Source: Entamoeba invadens IP1 (taxonomy: Eukaryota > Evosea > Mastigamoebida > Endamoebidae). Taken from it: a stretch of 13,646 nt of DNA. Below are positions 1 to 8,198 of this stretch, piece by piece. Position numbers and translations under genes: made by a program. Where the stretch lies: positions 5,335 through 18,980 of the forward strand of contig NW_004191814.1 in NCBI RefSeq assembly GCF_000330505.1, written 5' to 3'. Under the pieces are notes generated by a model, which worked only from the letters and a program-made list of their open reading frames with translations, ran no database searches and was not told the origin of the DNA. Numbering within the stretch: the first letter of the stretch is position 1; each line of letters starts with the position of its first letter.

Positions 1-2
1 CA

Positions 3-657
3 ATTAAAAATTACTTGGTTTACAAATATATCAATAATAAAGGAAAATGTGATTCAGATAGGTATCTTAAAAAGAACTTTACATTAGTTAAATCTATGTA
101 TGATATATCAGATAATATCAGATGTTTTGAAACAAATAAACCATTTGATGACTTCCAAACTTAATAGGTGTACAAATATTAAGTATGAATAAGAGAATAA
201 TGAATGAAGTAATGTGTTTAGCAGAAGATTTAAATATAGATATATATTATCGAGATACTGATTCAGTGCATATAGGCAAAAATAAGATAGAACTATTAGA
301 ACAAAAATATAAAGAAATATATGGTAAAACATTAAGAGGTAGTGAATTATAACAATTCCATCCAGATTTTGATGAATTATCTGGGAATGTATATTCAAAA
401 GAATCTTTCTTCTTAGGTAAGAAAGCTTATATAGATGTATTAATAAACGATAAACAAGAATACACTTCACATGTAAGATTAAAAGAATTCCAAATAATTT
501 ATTCAAAAATAGAGATAAACTGATAGAACTATATCAGAAACTCTATGCGGGAGAATCTTATACATTTAACTTACTAGAATTAAAACCCAGTTTCGAATAT
601 AGTAAGTCATTTGATATTAAAACAAGAGAACATTTTACAGGAAAAATCCAATTCTAA
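3..657 (+). pseudogene. Decayed family B DNA polymerase (protein-primed type), C-terminal half
   Basis: Relic of a replicative DNA polymerase of the protein-primed family B type, as carried by Maverick/Polinton elements and linear plasmids. It is read in three successive frames. Positions 3-154 give a stretch ending NKPFDD. Positions 155-486 give PNLIGVQILSMNKRIMNEVM, then motif C as YYRDTDSVHI, with the metal-binding Asp codons at 254-256 and 260-262, followed by QFHPDFDEL and FFLGKKAYIDV. Positions 487-657 give IPNNLFKNRDKLIELYQKLY and end with TAA at 655. The breaks are a one-base deletion near 153-156, an in-frame TAA at 350-352, and a one-base deletion at 485-487 that splits a conserved KGIP motif. 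The N-terminal exonuclease and the first polymerase motifs lie left of the window. The 132-codon open frame on the opposite strand (108-506) is a shadow. The family is clear; whether the parent was a Maverick or a plasmid is inference. Confidence 0.85.
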
Positions 658-688
658 ATGAAGACAACTTATTCGTAACCAATTATTT

Positions 689-727
689 AATAGACTTTTA
701 TATGTTCCCAGCATATATTAGTCTATT
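689..727. terminator. Strong hairpin between convergent relics, possible bidirectional 3' end signal
   Basis: The arms AATAGACT (689-696) and AGTCTATT (720-727) pair perfectly. After a symmetrical TT/TT mismatch, TATATG (699-704) pairs with CATATA (712-717) around a 7-nt loop. It starts 32 bases after the polymerase stop codon and lies before the stop codon of the convergent relic at 873. This is the position expected of a shared 3' end signal; hairpins mark 3' ends of transcripts in some large DNA viruses. The structure is visible; the function is inferred. Confidence 0.4.
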
Positions 728-872
728 TTTTAGTTTGAAATCATTTGAAATTATTTTATATAAACTAAAATTAAAAATAATTAATTTGAAATAATCTTAT
801 AATGTATGAAAACATCTTTAATAATCCGAGAAGTTCTGAGTAATACTAAAATATATAAGATAATATGAGAGT

Positions 873-1195
873 TTATATGAATTGACCTAAATATTCATAC
901 ATATCTTTATATTCAGATTCTGGTTTAAAATTAAATTCATCAACATGATATTTCCTTAGTGATTTATTACTAAATGTCATTCCTTTATGATTATTATCTT
1001 TGATATTATATCTAACCCAATCGTCACTATATTTATTAACTCTAGGTTTGATTAATTTGACAATGTCGTCCTTAATTAAAATAATTCCTTAGATTCAACT
1101 CTATAGTATAAATCAACTTTGTGATTATTTAACTCTGTAATATGAACACATTTCTTTTTAATAGCTTTAATAATACGTCCATAGTAGTTGTCATT
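873..1195 (-). pseudogene. Decayed protein of unknown function, probably from the same element as the polymerase
   Basis: About 108 codons are readable on the minus strand in two frames joined near 1082-1088. The first part (1195 down to about 1088) begins NDNYYGRIIKAIKKKC and runs through HITELNNHKVDLYYRVESKE. The second part (about 1085 down to 873) contains KDDIVKLIKPRVNKY, then SDDWVRYN, HKGMTFSNKSLRKYHVDEF and ends EYKDMYEYLGQFI with a TAA whose complement is at 873-875. A TAA lies directly before the first readable codon (complement 1196-1198) and no clear start codon is seen. The composition is protein-like, with varied polar residues and W and Y spaced through it, unlike random AT-rich frames nearby. 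I do not recognise the family. Its convergent layout with the polymerase relic across a hairpin suggests one dead element. It could be a structural or DNA-binding protein of that element, but nothing visible proves a role. Confidence 0.5.
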
Positions 1196-1198
1196 TTA

Positions 1199-2547
1199 GA
1201 CTTACAAAAAATTAAATTGTCACTTTTTAATAATGACTAAAAAATAACTTTAAAATATTTAAACCTAAAATATGGAGCGAAGCGATGTAATTGTGAAGAT
1301 TGAGGATTCCAGAAGGGTGCACGAAATCGGCACGATTTATATAATACTAAGTTCAAATATTTAAAAATAATACAAACAACAAAGATGGTGTTGATGTTGA
1401 GTTGTAGCTGATTTCCATTACCGTTTGGCAATTTTATTTACACATAGTGCATATAAATTTACAATTAGATGTGCAAATTACGCACCACTAATGTTTGTTT
1501 GTTTTTTGTGTTATTTATTATGTTTAAGTGGCTGATAAATACAATTTATTAACTATTAGAAATGGGTTTAAAGTGAATATAAATTATTGATTAATTATTA
1601 GTATTTTTATGGTTAATAAACTGAATAACAATCTATAGTTTAGATATTATATTAAACTAATCAGTAATTAATTGTTTAAAGTATGTATTTGGAACTTACC
1701 TTATAAAATAATTTTAACCAAAACATTTTATAAATTATATTAATACTAAGCCTCATATATGTTCAAAAGTTTATTAATCACTTCATCAGAAATACAGGAT
1801 AATGTATATTAATTTTTCATTTCCTAATAATTTATATTTGTTATTTAAGGTTAATTTCATGTAGTTTTTATATTGTATTTTGAATATTAGAAAATTCTTA
1901 ATTAACCAAAAAACTGAGACTGAACCTTTTTTCATTCAACAGCTTTTCAAAGAAGAAAAAAGAAAATGGGTGCGGGTTTCTCGCCTCACTTTACCCAAAA
2001 TTTTTAAATTTAGAAAAGATTAAAAATAAAGAAGAGAAAATGATATTTGAAAAGGAAAAAGAAAAAAATTCAAAAATACACTCTTCTATTCGAAAAGGAA
2101 CAATCCTTTGACTGCTTTTAATCAAAACAATAGCAAAACTGTCATTATTGTTACCAATAAAATATAAATTTTATTGATTGATACTCAAAATGGTAAATCA
2201 TTAATAAATGTAGTTTACAATTATACCAAACTCCAGTTGATATTTTTAATTAACTTTGATAAGAGTATTCGTGTAAAATGAAAACGAGAAGATACATTTC
2301 GGCAATTGTTCAAAACATTTTAAATTGTTGCTGTACTTATGCCAATGCTATGTTATAAATATCAAAGATGTCTCAATTTTATAGAATTGTCTGAGTAAGT
2401 GTGTAAAAATATGTCAAAAGAAGGCTTGCTCGAAAGATGAAAAAAGAGAAGAAAAACAGCTGTTTATTGTGTGTAAACTTCAAAAATGGAGATAAAAGTT
2501 GTTGAAAAAAACAAAAAAAAATAAAAATGTCCAAAGAAAAAAATCAC
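1199..2547. other. AT-rich stretch with no gene found
   Basis: No frame gives recognisable protein. Two patches are less AT-rich. Positions 1274-1340 include a small hairpin AAATCG-gca-CGATTT around 1324-1338; this patch is flanked by an imperfect inverted AT repeat (about 1250-1270 and 1350-1368). The other patch, 1965-1990, is short. The 64-codon minus-strand frame over 1237-1431 shows no domain and is probably chance. Confidence 0.6.
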
Positions 2548-2549
2548 TA

Positions 2550-2605
2550 AAGTCGACCAGAAAATTGTCGTACACCATAAAATATTCGTACAATTCTTAA
2601 AATAG
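2550..2605 (+). repeat. Left terminal inverted repeat of the 2.1 kb element
   Basis: Begins AAGTCGACCAGAAAATTG right after TA (2548-2549). It pairs with 4609-4664 at 52 of 56 positions and its first 28 bases are identical to the other end. Confidence 0.85.
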
Positions 2606-2925
2606 ATTTGTGTTCATAAATTACATTTTTTAAAGAAAAGTTAATAAAAAAATCTTTGAACTTTTCTCTATATAAGAAATAATTCGAAGCTGTTTTCAAA
2701 TCAAAAACATTGAACTTTTATTGAAATGTATAAAAAGATTCAAACTGTTTAGAGAATAAATTATTTAATAAACCATTTATTAACCATCATTAAACTATTA
2801 AATAACAATTCAATTATTTATTCTAAATATCTATGGTTTAATTAACGAAAAAGCAATAAAAATAATATGTTTTATTATAAAAATTTAATACATTTTTTAT
2901 CAATCAATTTGAATTAATAGTGTTA

Positions 2926-2968
2926 ATTAAAAATGTTGTATTAAAATTAATAATACAACATTTTTAAT
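2926..2968. repeat. Perfect 18-bp stem hairpin inside the 2.1 kb element
   Basis: ATTAAAAATGTTGTATTA (2926-2943) is the exact reverse complement of 2951-2968, with a 7-nt loop AAATTAA. A perfect 18-bp stem is long for chance even in AT-rich DNA. It may be a small nested palindromic insertion or a structured RNA; nothing in the sequence decides between these. Confidence 0.7.
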
Positions 2969-4029
2969 GTTTAAGTATTGTTTAATAATTGTATCATTTA
3001 ATTGAACTATTATATTTTTTATTATTAAATTGGTGTAAATTAACGATTTTAGTACTTTATTATTAACAGTATTATTTACATAGAATTAAGATAACCACAA
3101 TTTATTACAAATTTTAACAATCTTATTAATTTACAAATCCTTTATTATAATTTAAACATTATGAAAACAATTCAAGTTAAACCAAACCCACCTTACGAAC
3201 ATTCCAATTACATTTAATGTATTTTTTTATATTTTGAATTAAACGTATATTGAGATTTAGAATTATGTTATTATATTGAATGTAAATATAATAATAAATA
3301 ACAATTAAACTATTCTTTTGAATAATAAATTTTACAAAAAGATATCAATTATAAACTATACTTGTTTAATAATTATTATTATTGTACCAAAAACAAAACA
3401 TTGCTTGTTTTATAATTTAGTTGTTATATAGTTATTTAATAATTATAAAAACTATATTCATTTACTATATTGTTGATATTTTTAATCACATTTCATATTA
3501 TTAACGTATCTTTTTGTGTATTGTTTGATGTTTAAAGCCAGGAAAACATATAAATAATGCACCCAGTGTTCTCATTTGTTTAGTTGATATCATGTTTGTA
3601 ATTTATTTGTGGTTATTAAATACAATAAAAGTTGGTCAACTTAATGGGGAACTCAGTGTTTATTCTTATATTTTATTAAATAATTTTATTAGTGATTTTG
3701 GTTTGTATTTAACCATTGGTTTTAAAGTCATGATTGTCTATAAACAATGATTATTTGAACAATAAAATGAATACTTTATCTTCATAAAAAAATGTTATTA
3801 ACTTAGTTATTGGGTTGTTTTTTTGTGTTTTGGCAAGTTTTGTTCTATGACGACTTGAATGATGATACAAATCTTATATCTTAATTACGGTACAAATTCA
3901 GGTTTTATACGTAAAGTGCTGTTTATATTTTCATTGATAAGTGCTTGTTTTTTCTTAATATTTTACAAAAAACATAAATGGTAAAAAATACGGTTCATAT
4001 CAGCTTTGCACGTCTATTGTTAGAGTTTA

Positions 4030-4055
4030 GTCCTTGAACAAACAATGTTCAGGAC
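4030..4055. repeat. Bulged hairpin
   Basis: GTCCTTGAACA (4030-4040) pairs with TGTTCAGGAC (4046-4055) with one bulged T and a 5-nt loop. It is one of two stable GC-containing hairpins near the right end of the 2.1 kb element. Confidence 0.6.
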
Positions 4056-4237
4056 AGTTTTTTGTATGTGTTGATATTGAAATATTTTCATATTATTTAC
4101 TTTCGATAAAAACATCAAAAAACGAACTTTGAAAAAAATAACAAGTTCATACTTCAAAATTATGATTATGTGGTTTAAATAATTAAGTGCCACATTAGTG
4201 ATGCTAAACACTTGTTTCTTGATGAGTCTACGTTGTT

Positions 4238-4264
4238 CAACTCAACGATATAAACGTTGAGTTG
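4238..4264. repeat. Perfect 10-bp stem hairpin
   Basis: CAACTCAACG (4238-4247) and CGTTGAGTTG (4255-4264) pair fully around the 7-nt loop ATATAAA. It lies about 345 bases inside the right terminal repeat of the 2.1 kb element. Confidence 0.65.
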
Positions 4265-4608
4265 AGTAGATATGGTGGTATCGATAGTGTTCTATTTTTA
4301 TAAACTTTGTTCAAAAAACACATTTCGAAAAATATTAGACATTGTTGTAAACTATTCAAACTATACCAAACTATACTTGCCAATAACAATAATTAAAGAA
4401 TACCAAAAAAACAATTTTAAAAAAACGATAATCTTAACAATATATAAAATTTCAATGAATTTTATTTTGTAATAAAGAACAAAAAATACATCAAGAAAGG
4501 TTTAAAGCATCATTTGGAAGAAGGAAGATCAAAAAAGAATCAGTTTATAAAATCAAAGTGAAAAATGAAATTTCTTGGAGTAAAAATATTTTTTTTAAAA
4601 AATAAATT

Positions 4609-4664
4609 CTATTTTAGGAAGTGTACGAGTATTTTCTGGTGTACGACAATTTTCTGGTCGACTT
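4609..4664 (-). repeat. Right terminal inverted repeat of the 2.1 kb element
   Basis: Ends CAATTTTCTGGTCGACTT directly before TA (4665-4666). It is the inverted partner of 2550-2605, with four mismatches, all in the inner half. Confidence 0.85.
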
Positions 4665-4666
4665 TA

Positions 4667-5373
4667 CAGTTGCCAAAAAGAGATTTTGTACTTTTGCATG
4701 ATAGTTAAAAAAGCTCGAACAAAAAGAATTTATGAATGTTGTAGTCTTTCAGTGTGCACAAAACACTCACTTTTTTTACCCAAAGTGCAAAAAACACAAG
4801 AAAAAATAATTGTTTCTTAAATAAGTGACTTTTAAAAATTTAAATATTATTATGATTTTTTAAAAAATGATTTTCATTTGGTAACAAAAATATCAAGTTA
4901 GAATAATAATTAACTCGAGAATCAAATAAGTGTGTTTGAATATTATCATGCCAAGACATATACACGTCAATTTGAATGTGAGAACGACACCAGTTATTTA
5001 TACAAATAAATGACGGAAACGAGTATTGTATAGTCGTTATCTAAGATTTTTGAGAAAAAAAGTATTTTTTGATAAAAATGGGAAATTTTATTTAATTGAG
5101 TAAACATTTATACTTTTTGAATAAGATAATGTCCCAAAAAACATGGGTTGTTTTGTGTATTTTTTTCAAAAAAAATATTTTGGCGTTTGTGTCTTTTTTT
5201 ACGCATCCAAAAAATCTTTCAGCTATTTAAGTGTAAAAACAATTGTTATATGAATTGTTATTTACATTTATCATTAATTAAAAGCTTTGATAAGTATATT
5301 ATAATTGATTATAATCGAACATTGTTATAAACAAAAAGTTGTTTTTTTATATTTTTATTTGATTGGTATAAAC
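4667..5373. other. AT-rich stretch with no gene found
   Basis: Nothing recognisable in any frame. The 60-codon plus-strand frame over 5148-5330 is rich in F, K and I and shows no domain; I treat it as chance. Confidence 0.6.
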
Positions 5374-5392
5374 AATACACTTCTGGGAATAA
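5374..5392 (+). repeat. Direct repeat copy 1 (17 of 19 identical to 6241-6259)
   Basis: AATACACTTCTGGGAATAA here matches AATGCACTTTTGGGAATAA at 6241-6259. The two copies are 867 bases apart and bracket the GC-richer island at 5699-6033, so they may be the ends of an inserted unit. No longer terminal repeat is visible around them. Confidence 0.45.
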
Positions 5393-5486
5393 TTTAGAAA
5401 TCAACATAAAAATTCTAATACTTTATAGTCATAAATGACCAAATCCCTATTTTGACGACTAAAAAGTACTACAGTATAATCCGGGT

Positions 5487-5552
5487 TTAATTCCACTTTT
5501 TCAAGAAAATTTTTTTAAATGATTTTTAAATCAAAAAAATTGATGGAATTAA
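5487..5552. repeat. Small imperfect palindrome, MITE-like
   Basis: TTAATTCCA (5487-5495) and TGGAATTAA (5544-5552) are exact inverted partners. Between them a T-rich run near 5508-5518 faces an A-rich run near 5532-5540, so the 66 bases can fold into one long hairpin. Just left lies ACAGTATAATCCGGG (5471-5485), which resembles ends of pogo-like elements, but no matching partner end was found. Confidence 0.4.
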
Positions 5553-5698
5553 CTTTCGGTAGTTTCATAGTTATAATTATTGAATAATTATTTGATTCAA
5601 TCAAAAACAAATGATAATGGTAAGGGCTTTTTCATCGTCTCTAAAAATAAAGTTTTTTTTAACTATTTAATATAATATTTTAATTAAAATTATAATAA

Positions 5699-6033
5699 AT
5701 GGGAGCTTGGGATAATATTTGGTCTGGTTCCCGAATTAAAAATGTGTCGATAATTCAACTCGAAACAGTGGAAACCAAGTGAGACGATAATCAAAAAGAA
5801 GGCACAGGCGGTCTGTTTATGCAACTGTTCACATACTCTCAATGTCCTCCTTGAGCGGATCCCAATGAACGCCCCGTTTGAAAAAGGAAACCATCCACGT
5901 CCAAAGTACGGAGGAGGAAAGTGGGTGACATGGGGACGCACAAACAGTGACTTAAAGGCGGACTTCCTTCAAAAACACTCGCGGCAAATACTTTGTTAAG
6001 GTGGTGGTGAAACAAGTCTGTTTAAATAAATAA
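5699..6033 (+). pseudogene. GC-richer coding-like island, unknown product, frame broken
   Basis: This stretch stands out from its AT-rich surroundings in base composition. Three plus-strand frames give protein-like pieces in order. Positions 5699-5782 start with ATG and read MGAWDNIWSGSRIKN. Positions 5754-5999 are open for 81 codons; they contain two close cysteines in VCLCNC, then LLERIPMNAPFEKGNH and KYGGGKWVTWGRTNSDLKA. Positions 5968-6033 read KNTRGKYFVKVVVKQVCLNK before TAA. Joined by two frameshifts they would make roughly 100 residues, basic at the C terminus. I do not recognise the family, and the joins are a hypothesis. The minus-strand frame over 5690-5941 is open too but reads less like a protein. 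The direct repeats at 5374 and 6241 may bound it. Confidence 0.35.
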
Positions 6034-6240
6034 AAACGAATAAAAACTAGAGTTTATTATGTTCTATTTTATTTATTTATTATTTTATAATAAGAAATTT
6101 ATAATGTAATAGTATAGGGGTGTGATAAACTGGTTGTAAATGATCAATTTCTTGTTGATTTTGGTAGAACTTCCAGAACAAAAACAAGTCATTTTTAACT
6201 TTTTACAATCTTTTCCTTGTGTATAAAGAAAAAACCCTAT

Positions 6241-6259
6241 AATGCACTTTTGGGAATAA
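6241..6259 (+). repeat. Direct repeat copy 2 (partner of 5374-5392)
   Basis: AATGCACTTTTGGGAATAA, with two differences from the copy at 5374-5392. It lies 208 bases right of the coding-like island. Confidence 0.45.
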
Positions 6260-6441
6260 AAAATGTCAGTTTTTGACTTATATTTTAGATATTCTATTTA
6301 AAATTAATTATTTTTATGCTTTTTCATATAAATTAAAATAGAAAACAACAAAAGTTGAACTAATATTCATTTTAAATACAAGATCCATAATTATGTTCGA
6401 TGAGCTGATTAAATTTGCATATTCTCCAATTTATCTATTTA

Positions 6442-6480
6442 GTCTTCTCCGTCTTCTCCTTCTTCTCCGTCTTCTTTCCG
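6442..6480. repeat. Short CTTCTCCGT-type tandem repeat
   Basis: TCTTCTCCG and TCTTCTCCT units recur with small changes over about 39 bases. Read on the minus strand in one frame it encodes an acidic tail EEDGEEGEDGED followed by TAA, and in another frame an arginine run. No open frame of useful length leads into it, so a protein tail is unproven. The surrounding 6034-6863 holds nothing else apart from the direct-repeat copy at 6241-6259. Confidence 0.5.
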
Positions 6481-6863
6481 TCCTCATATCAGCAACATCA
6501 TTGTCGCCATAATTATCAGTCTTTATAATTTATTGTTTTTATAGGTTTTTGAAACCCTTCAATAATATCAATAGTTTTGTTTTTAAATATAAATAACAAT
6601 CATTAAAATAAATTTTTATTTAAATTGTTTTTTTGTCAAATATCGTATTCTTTACATTTTACCTTCATAAAGGTCTTTTCAATTTTTGTATATATCTAAA
6701 AATAAAACTGTTTTTGTAATTTTTATTATTTGTTTTTATAATTAAATTAATATGAACTATTCGATATAAAAATAGCCGTTAGTTGAAAACAAACGAGTTT
6801 TTAATGAAAGAACAATTATTGATTTATTATTTAGAGCGATTAATAAATAATATTATTTAAAGA

Positions 6864-6883
6864 GGTGGAATAAAAGCGCTGCA
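6864..6883 (+). repeat. Left terminal inverted repeat of the 1.0 kb unit
   Basis: GGTGGAATAAAAGCGCTGCA; pairs with 7846-7864 with one substitution and one single-base gap. Confidence 0.65.
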
Positions 6884-7259
6884 AGAATAAAAGCGATGTA
6901 GTCAAATTTATAGTTTTTTATAAACTATTTTATAATTCTTTGTATAGTTATGTTTTCCAATATTCTGCGTTATAATTCAAAAAACGAGGTTTACAAAGGA
7001 AAACTTATTCTTTTAAATTGCTTAAGTTATGAAAGTTAATGTGTAAACTGTTTTTTTATTGCTGAAAGAAGTTGAGTTTGCTGAGATAAAACACGAGAAG
7101 CTTCAATTTGTTTCTTCGAAAATCTTCATTGAGGACAATCGATTATCAAAAATCCCAGAAAGAGTTCGAATTTTTTGCTCATTTTTTTATTATTTTTTTC
7201 AACATAAATTTTCATTTTTTGCGAAAATACAAAAACTTAAAATCGAAACCCCGCGAGTT

Positions 7260-7459
7260 CACCTTATTTTCACACCCCCTACGAGTTTTTTTCTTTTTTA
7301 TCAAAATAAAAGGTGATCTTTTATTGGGTACTCAACAGTGGGCACTCAACCACCCTGAACAACATCAGTCTCAATTTACAAGGTTTAAATTTTTGATTGA
7401 ACGATTCACACCGTCACTTACGAAAGAAGGTGTGCACCTTAAATTCACACCCCCTACGA
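7260..7459 (+). repeat. Internal repeats with TTCACACC...TACGA core
   Basis: CACCTTATTTTCACACC...TACGA (7260-7284) and 7435-7459 agree at 23 of 25 positions, with 16 consecutive identical bases at 7269-7284 and 7444-7459. A third, weaker copy, TTCACACCGTCACTTACGA, lies at 7405-7423. AAGGTG-TG-CACCTT (7427-7440) forms an inverted repeat between the second and third. These may be subterminal transposase-binding sites or the remains of an element nested inside the 1.0 kb unit. Confidence 0.5.
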
Positions 7460-7834
7460 ACGGATTCCTCATTCGTTCAGAACTGCATTTAATGGCCAAA
7501 CTTATAAACGACATATTGAAGTACCACATGTCTAGAAGTTGAGCGTCTCCACTCCCAGTCGTTTTTAGAGTCCCCGTCGAACAAGCGATAAACAACTCGT
7601 TTTATTTTTTCACTTCCTTTTTTCAAAATTTTTTAATAAAATTGAAGCAAAACATGAAATATGGTAAATAAAATGGTAATAAGACGAATGTTTTGAATTA
7701 AAACGTTTGCAGCGGTAAAAAGACTTTGCATGTGTCCATCCGGTTTTTCAGTGTTTTTTGCCCTGAAATGCTCAAAAATTCAACTTTTTGAGGCAAAAAT
7801 GATTTTGTGTTGCATTTCTTAATATAAAAAACAT

Positions 7835-7865
7835 GTGAATGGTAGTGCAGCGCTTTTATCCGCCG
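7835..7865 (-). repeat. Right end of the 1.0 kb unit (copy 1 of a 31-bp end sequence)
   Basis: Starts GTGAATGGTAGTGCAGCGC and ends TCCGCCG. It matches 8199-8229 at 29 of 31 positions in the same orientation. The inner 7846-7864 is the inverted partner of 6864-6883. Confidence 0.65.
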
Positions 7866-7909
7866 TGCAGGTGAAAGTTAAAAAGACGGGGAGGCTTTAT
7901 CATGCTAGC

Positions 7910-7923
7910 CTGGAGTACTCCAG
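7910..7923. repeat. Perfect 14-bp palindrome
   Basis: CTGGAGTACTCCAG is its own reverse complement. It sits in a GC-richer patch (about 7885-7930) between the two copies of the repeat end sequence. Confidence 0.6.
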
Positions 7924-8198
7924 CCATAACTTTTTGGTGATAATAAACAACATACTGGCGATGTTTTGTGTGTTTTTGTTGAGAAGAGGTTAACGAATTA
8001 ATTTTATGCCGTGAAAAAAGACCACATTTTTTTCTCTGTTTTTTGGTAAATCTTGGCTTTATGGGAAAGTTTGCGTGTTACAATTACTTTGATTTGGTAA
8101 AAAAAATGTATGCATCGGTTTTAAGTTTTTGTATTTTTTTCATGTTTTTCACTTGAAGCAAAACAAAAACAAGGTAAAAACAATTAATTAAATTGCTT

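Larger units (their letters stand above)
2550..4664. mobile_element. 2.1 kb TIR-bounded element with TA at both ends, no transposase recognised
   Basis: The ends carry long inverted repeats: 2550-2605 and 4609-4664 match at 52 of 56 positions, and the outermost 28 bases are identical. Both ends are flanked by TA (2548-2549 and 4665-4666), the target duplicated by Tc1/mariner and pogo elements. The 2115-bp length is typical of an autonomous pogo-type element. However, the interior is extremely AT-rich and gives no DDE motifs in either strand. The interior does hold strong hairpins (2926-2968, 4030-4055, 4238-4264). It is therefore either a decayed copy with an unrecognisable transposase or a long non-autonomous passenger. 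The boundaries are well supported; assignment to the pogo/mariner group rests only on the TA and the size. Confidence 0.8.
6864..7864. mobile_element. 1.0 kb unit with about 20-bp terminal inverted repeats
   Basis: GGTGGAATAAAAGCGCTGCA (6864-6883) is matched by the reverse complement of 7846-7864 at 18 of 20 positions, counting a one-base gap. A direct A-rich echo of the end (GAATAAAAGCG) follows at 6885-6895. No target-site duplication is visible. The interior has overlapping plus-strand open frames (7059-7316 and 7108-7542) without recognisable domains. It also has a set of internal repeats between 7260 and 7459. It looks like a non-autonomous or decayed DNA transposon; the superfamily cannot be read from these ends. 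Confidence 0.6.

Noticed and set aside
108..506. 132-codon minus-strand open frame
   Set aside because: It lies antisense to the polymerase relic, is dominated by L, I and Y, and shows no domain. It is a shadow of the AT-rich coding strand.
1260..1345. Possible tRNA or small RNA in the GC-richer patch
   Set aside because: No cloverleaf, no T-loop motif and only a 6-bp hairpin; there is not enough to call an RNA gene.
3528..3750. Plus-strand open frame of about 73 codons, hydrophobic, containing VGQLNGELSVYSYI
   Set aside because: A few frames of this length are expected by chance in DNA this AT-rich; no start context, family or conserved motif is visible.
4185..4260. HLFLDESTLFNST, resembling the first catalytic Asp region of a DDE transposase inside the 2.1 kb element
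   Set aside because: Only one short motif matches, the frame stops straight after it, and no second or third catalytic motif follows in any frame.
7371..7595. 74-codon minus-strand frame with PFVGGVNLRCTPSFVSDGVN
   Set aside because: The repeated look comes from the internal DNA repeats at 7405-7459; no domain, and the plus strand is equally open.
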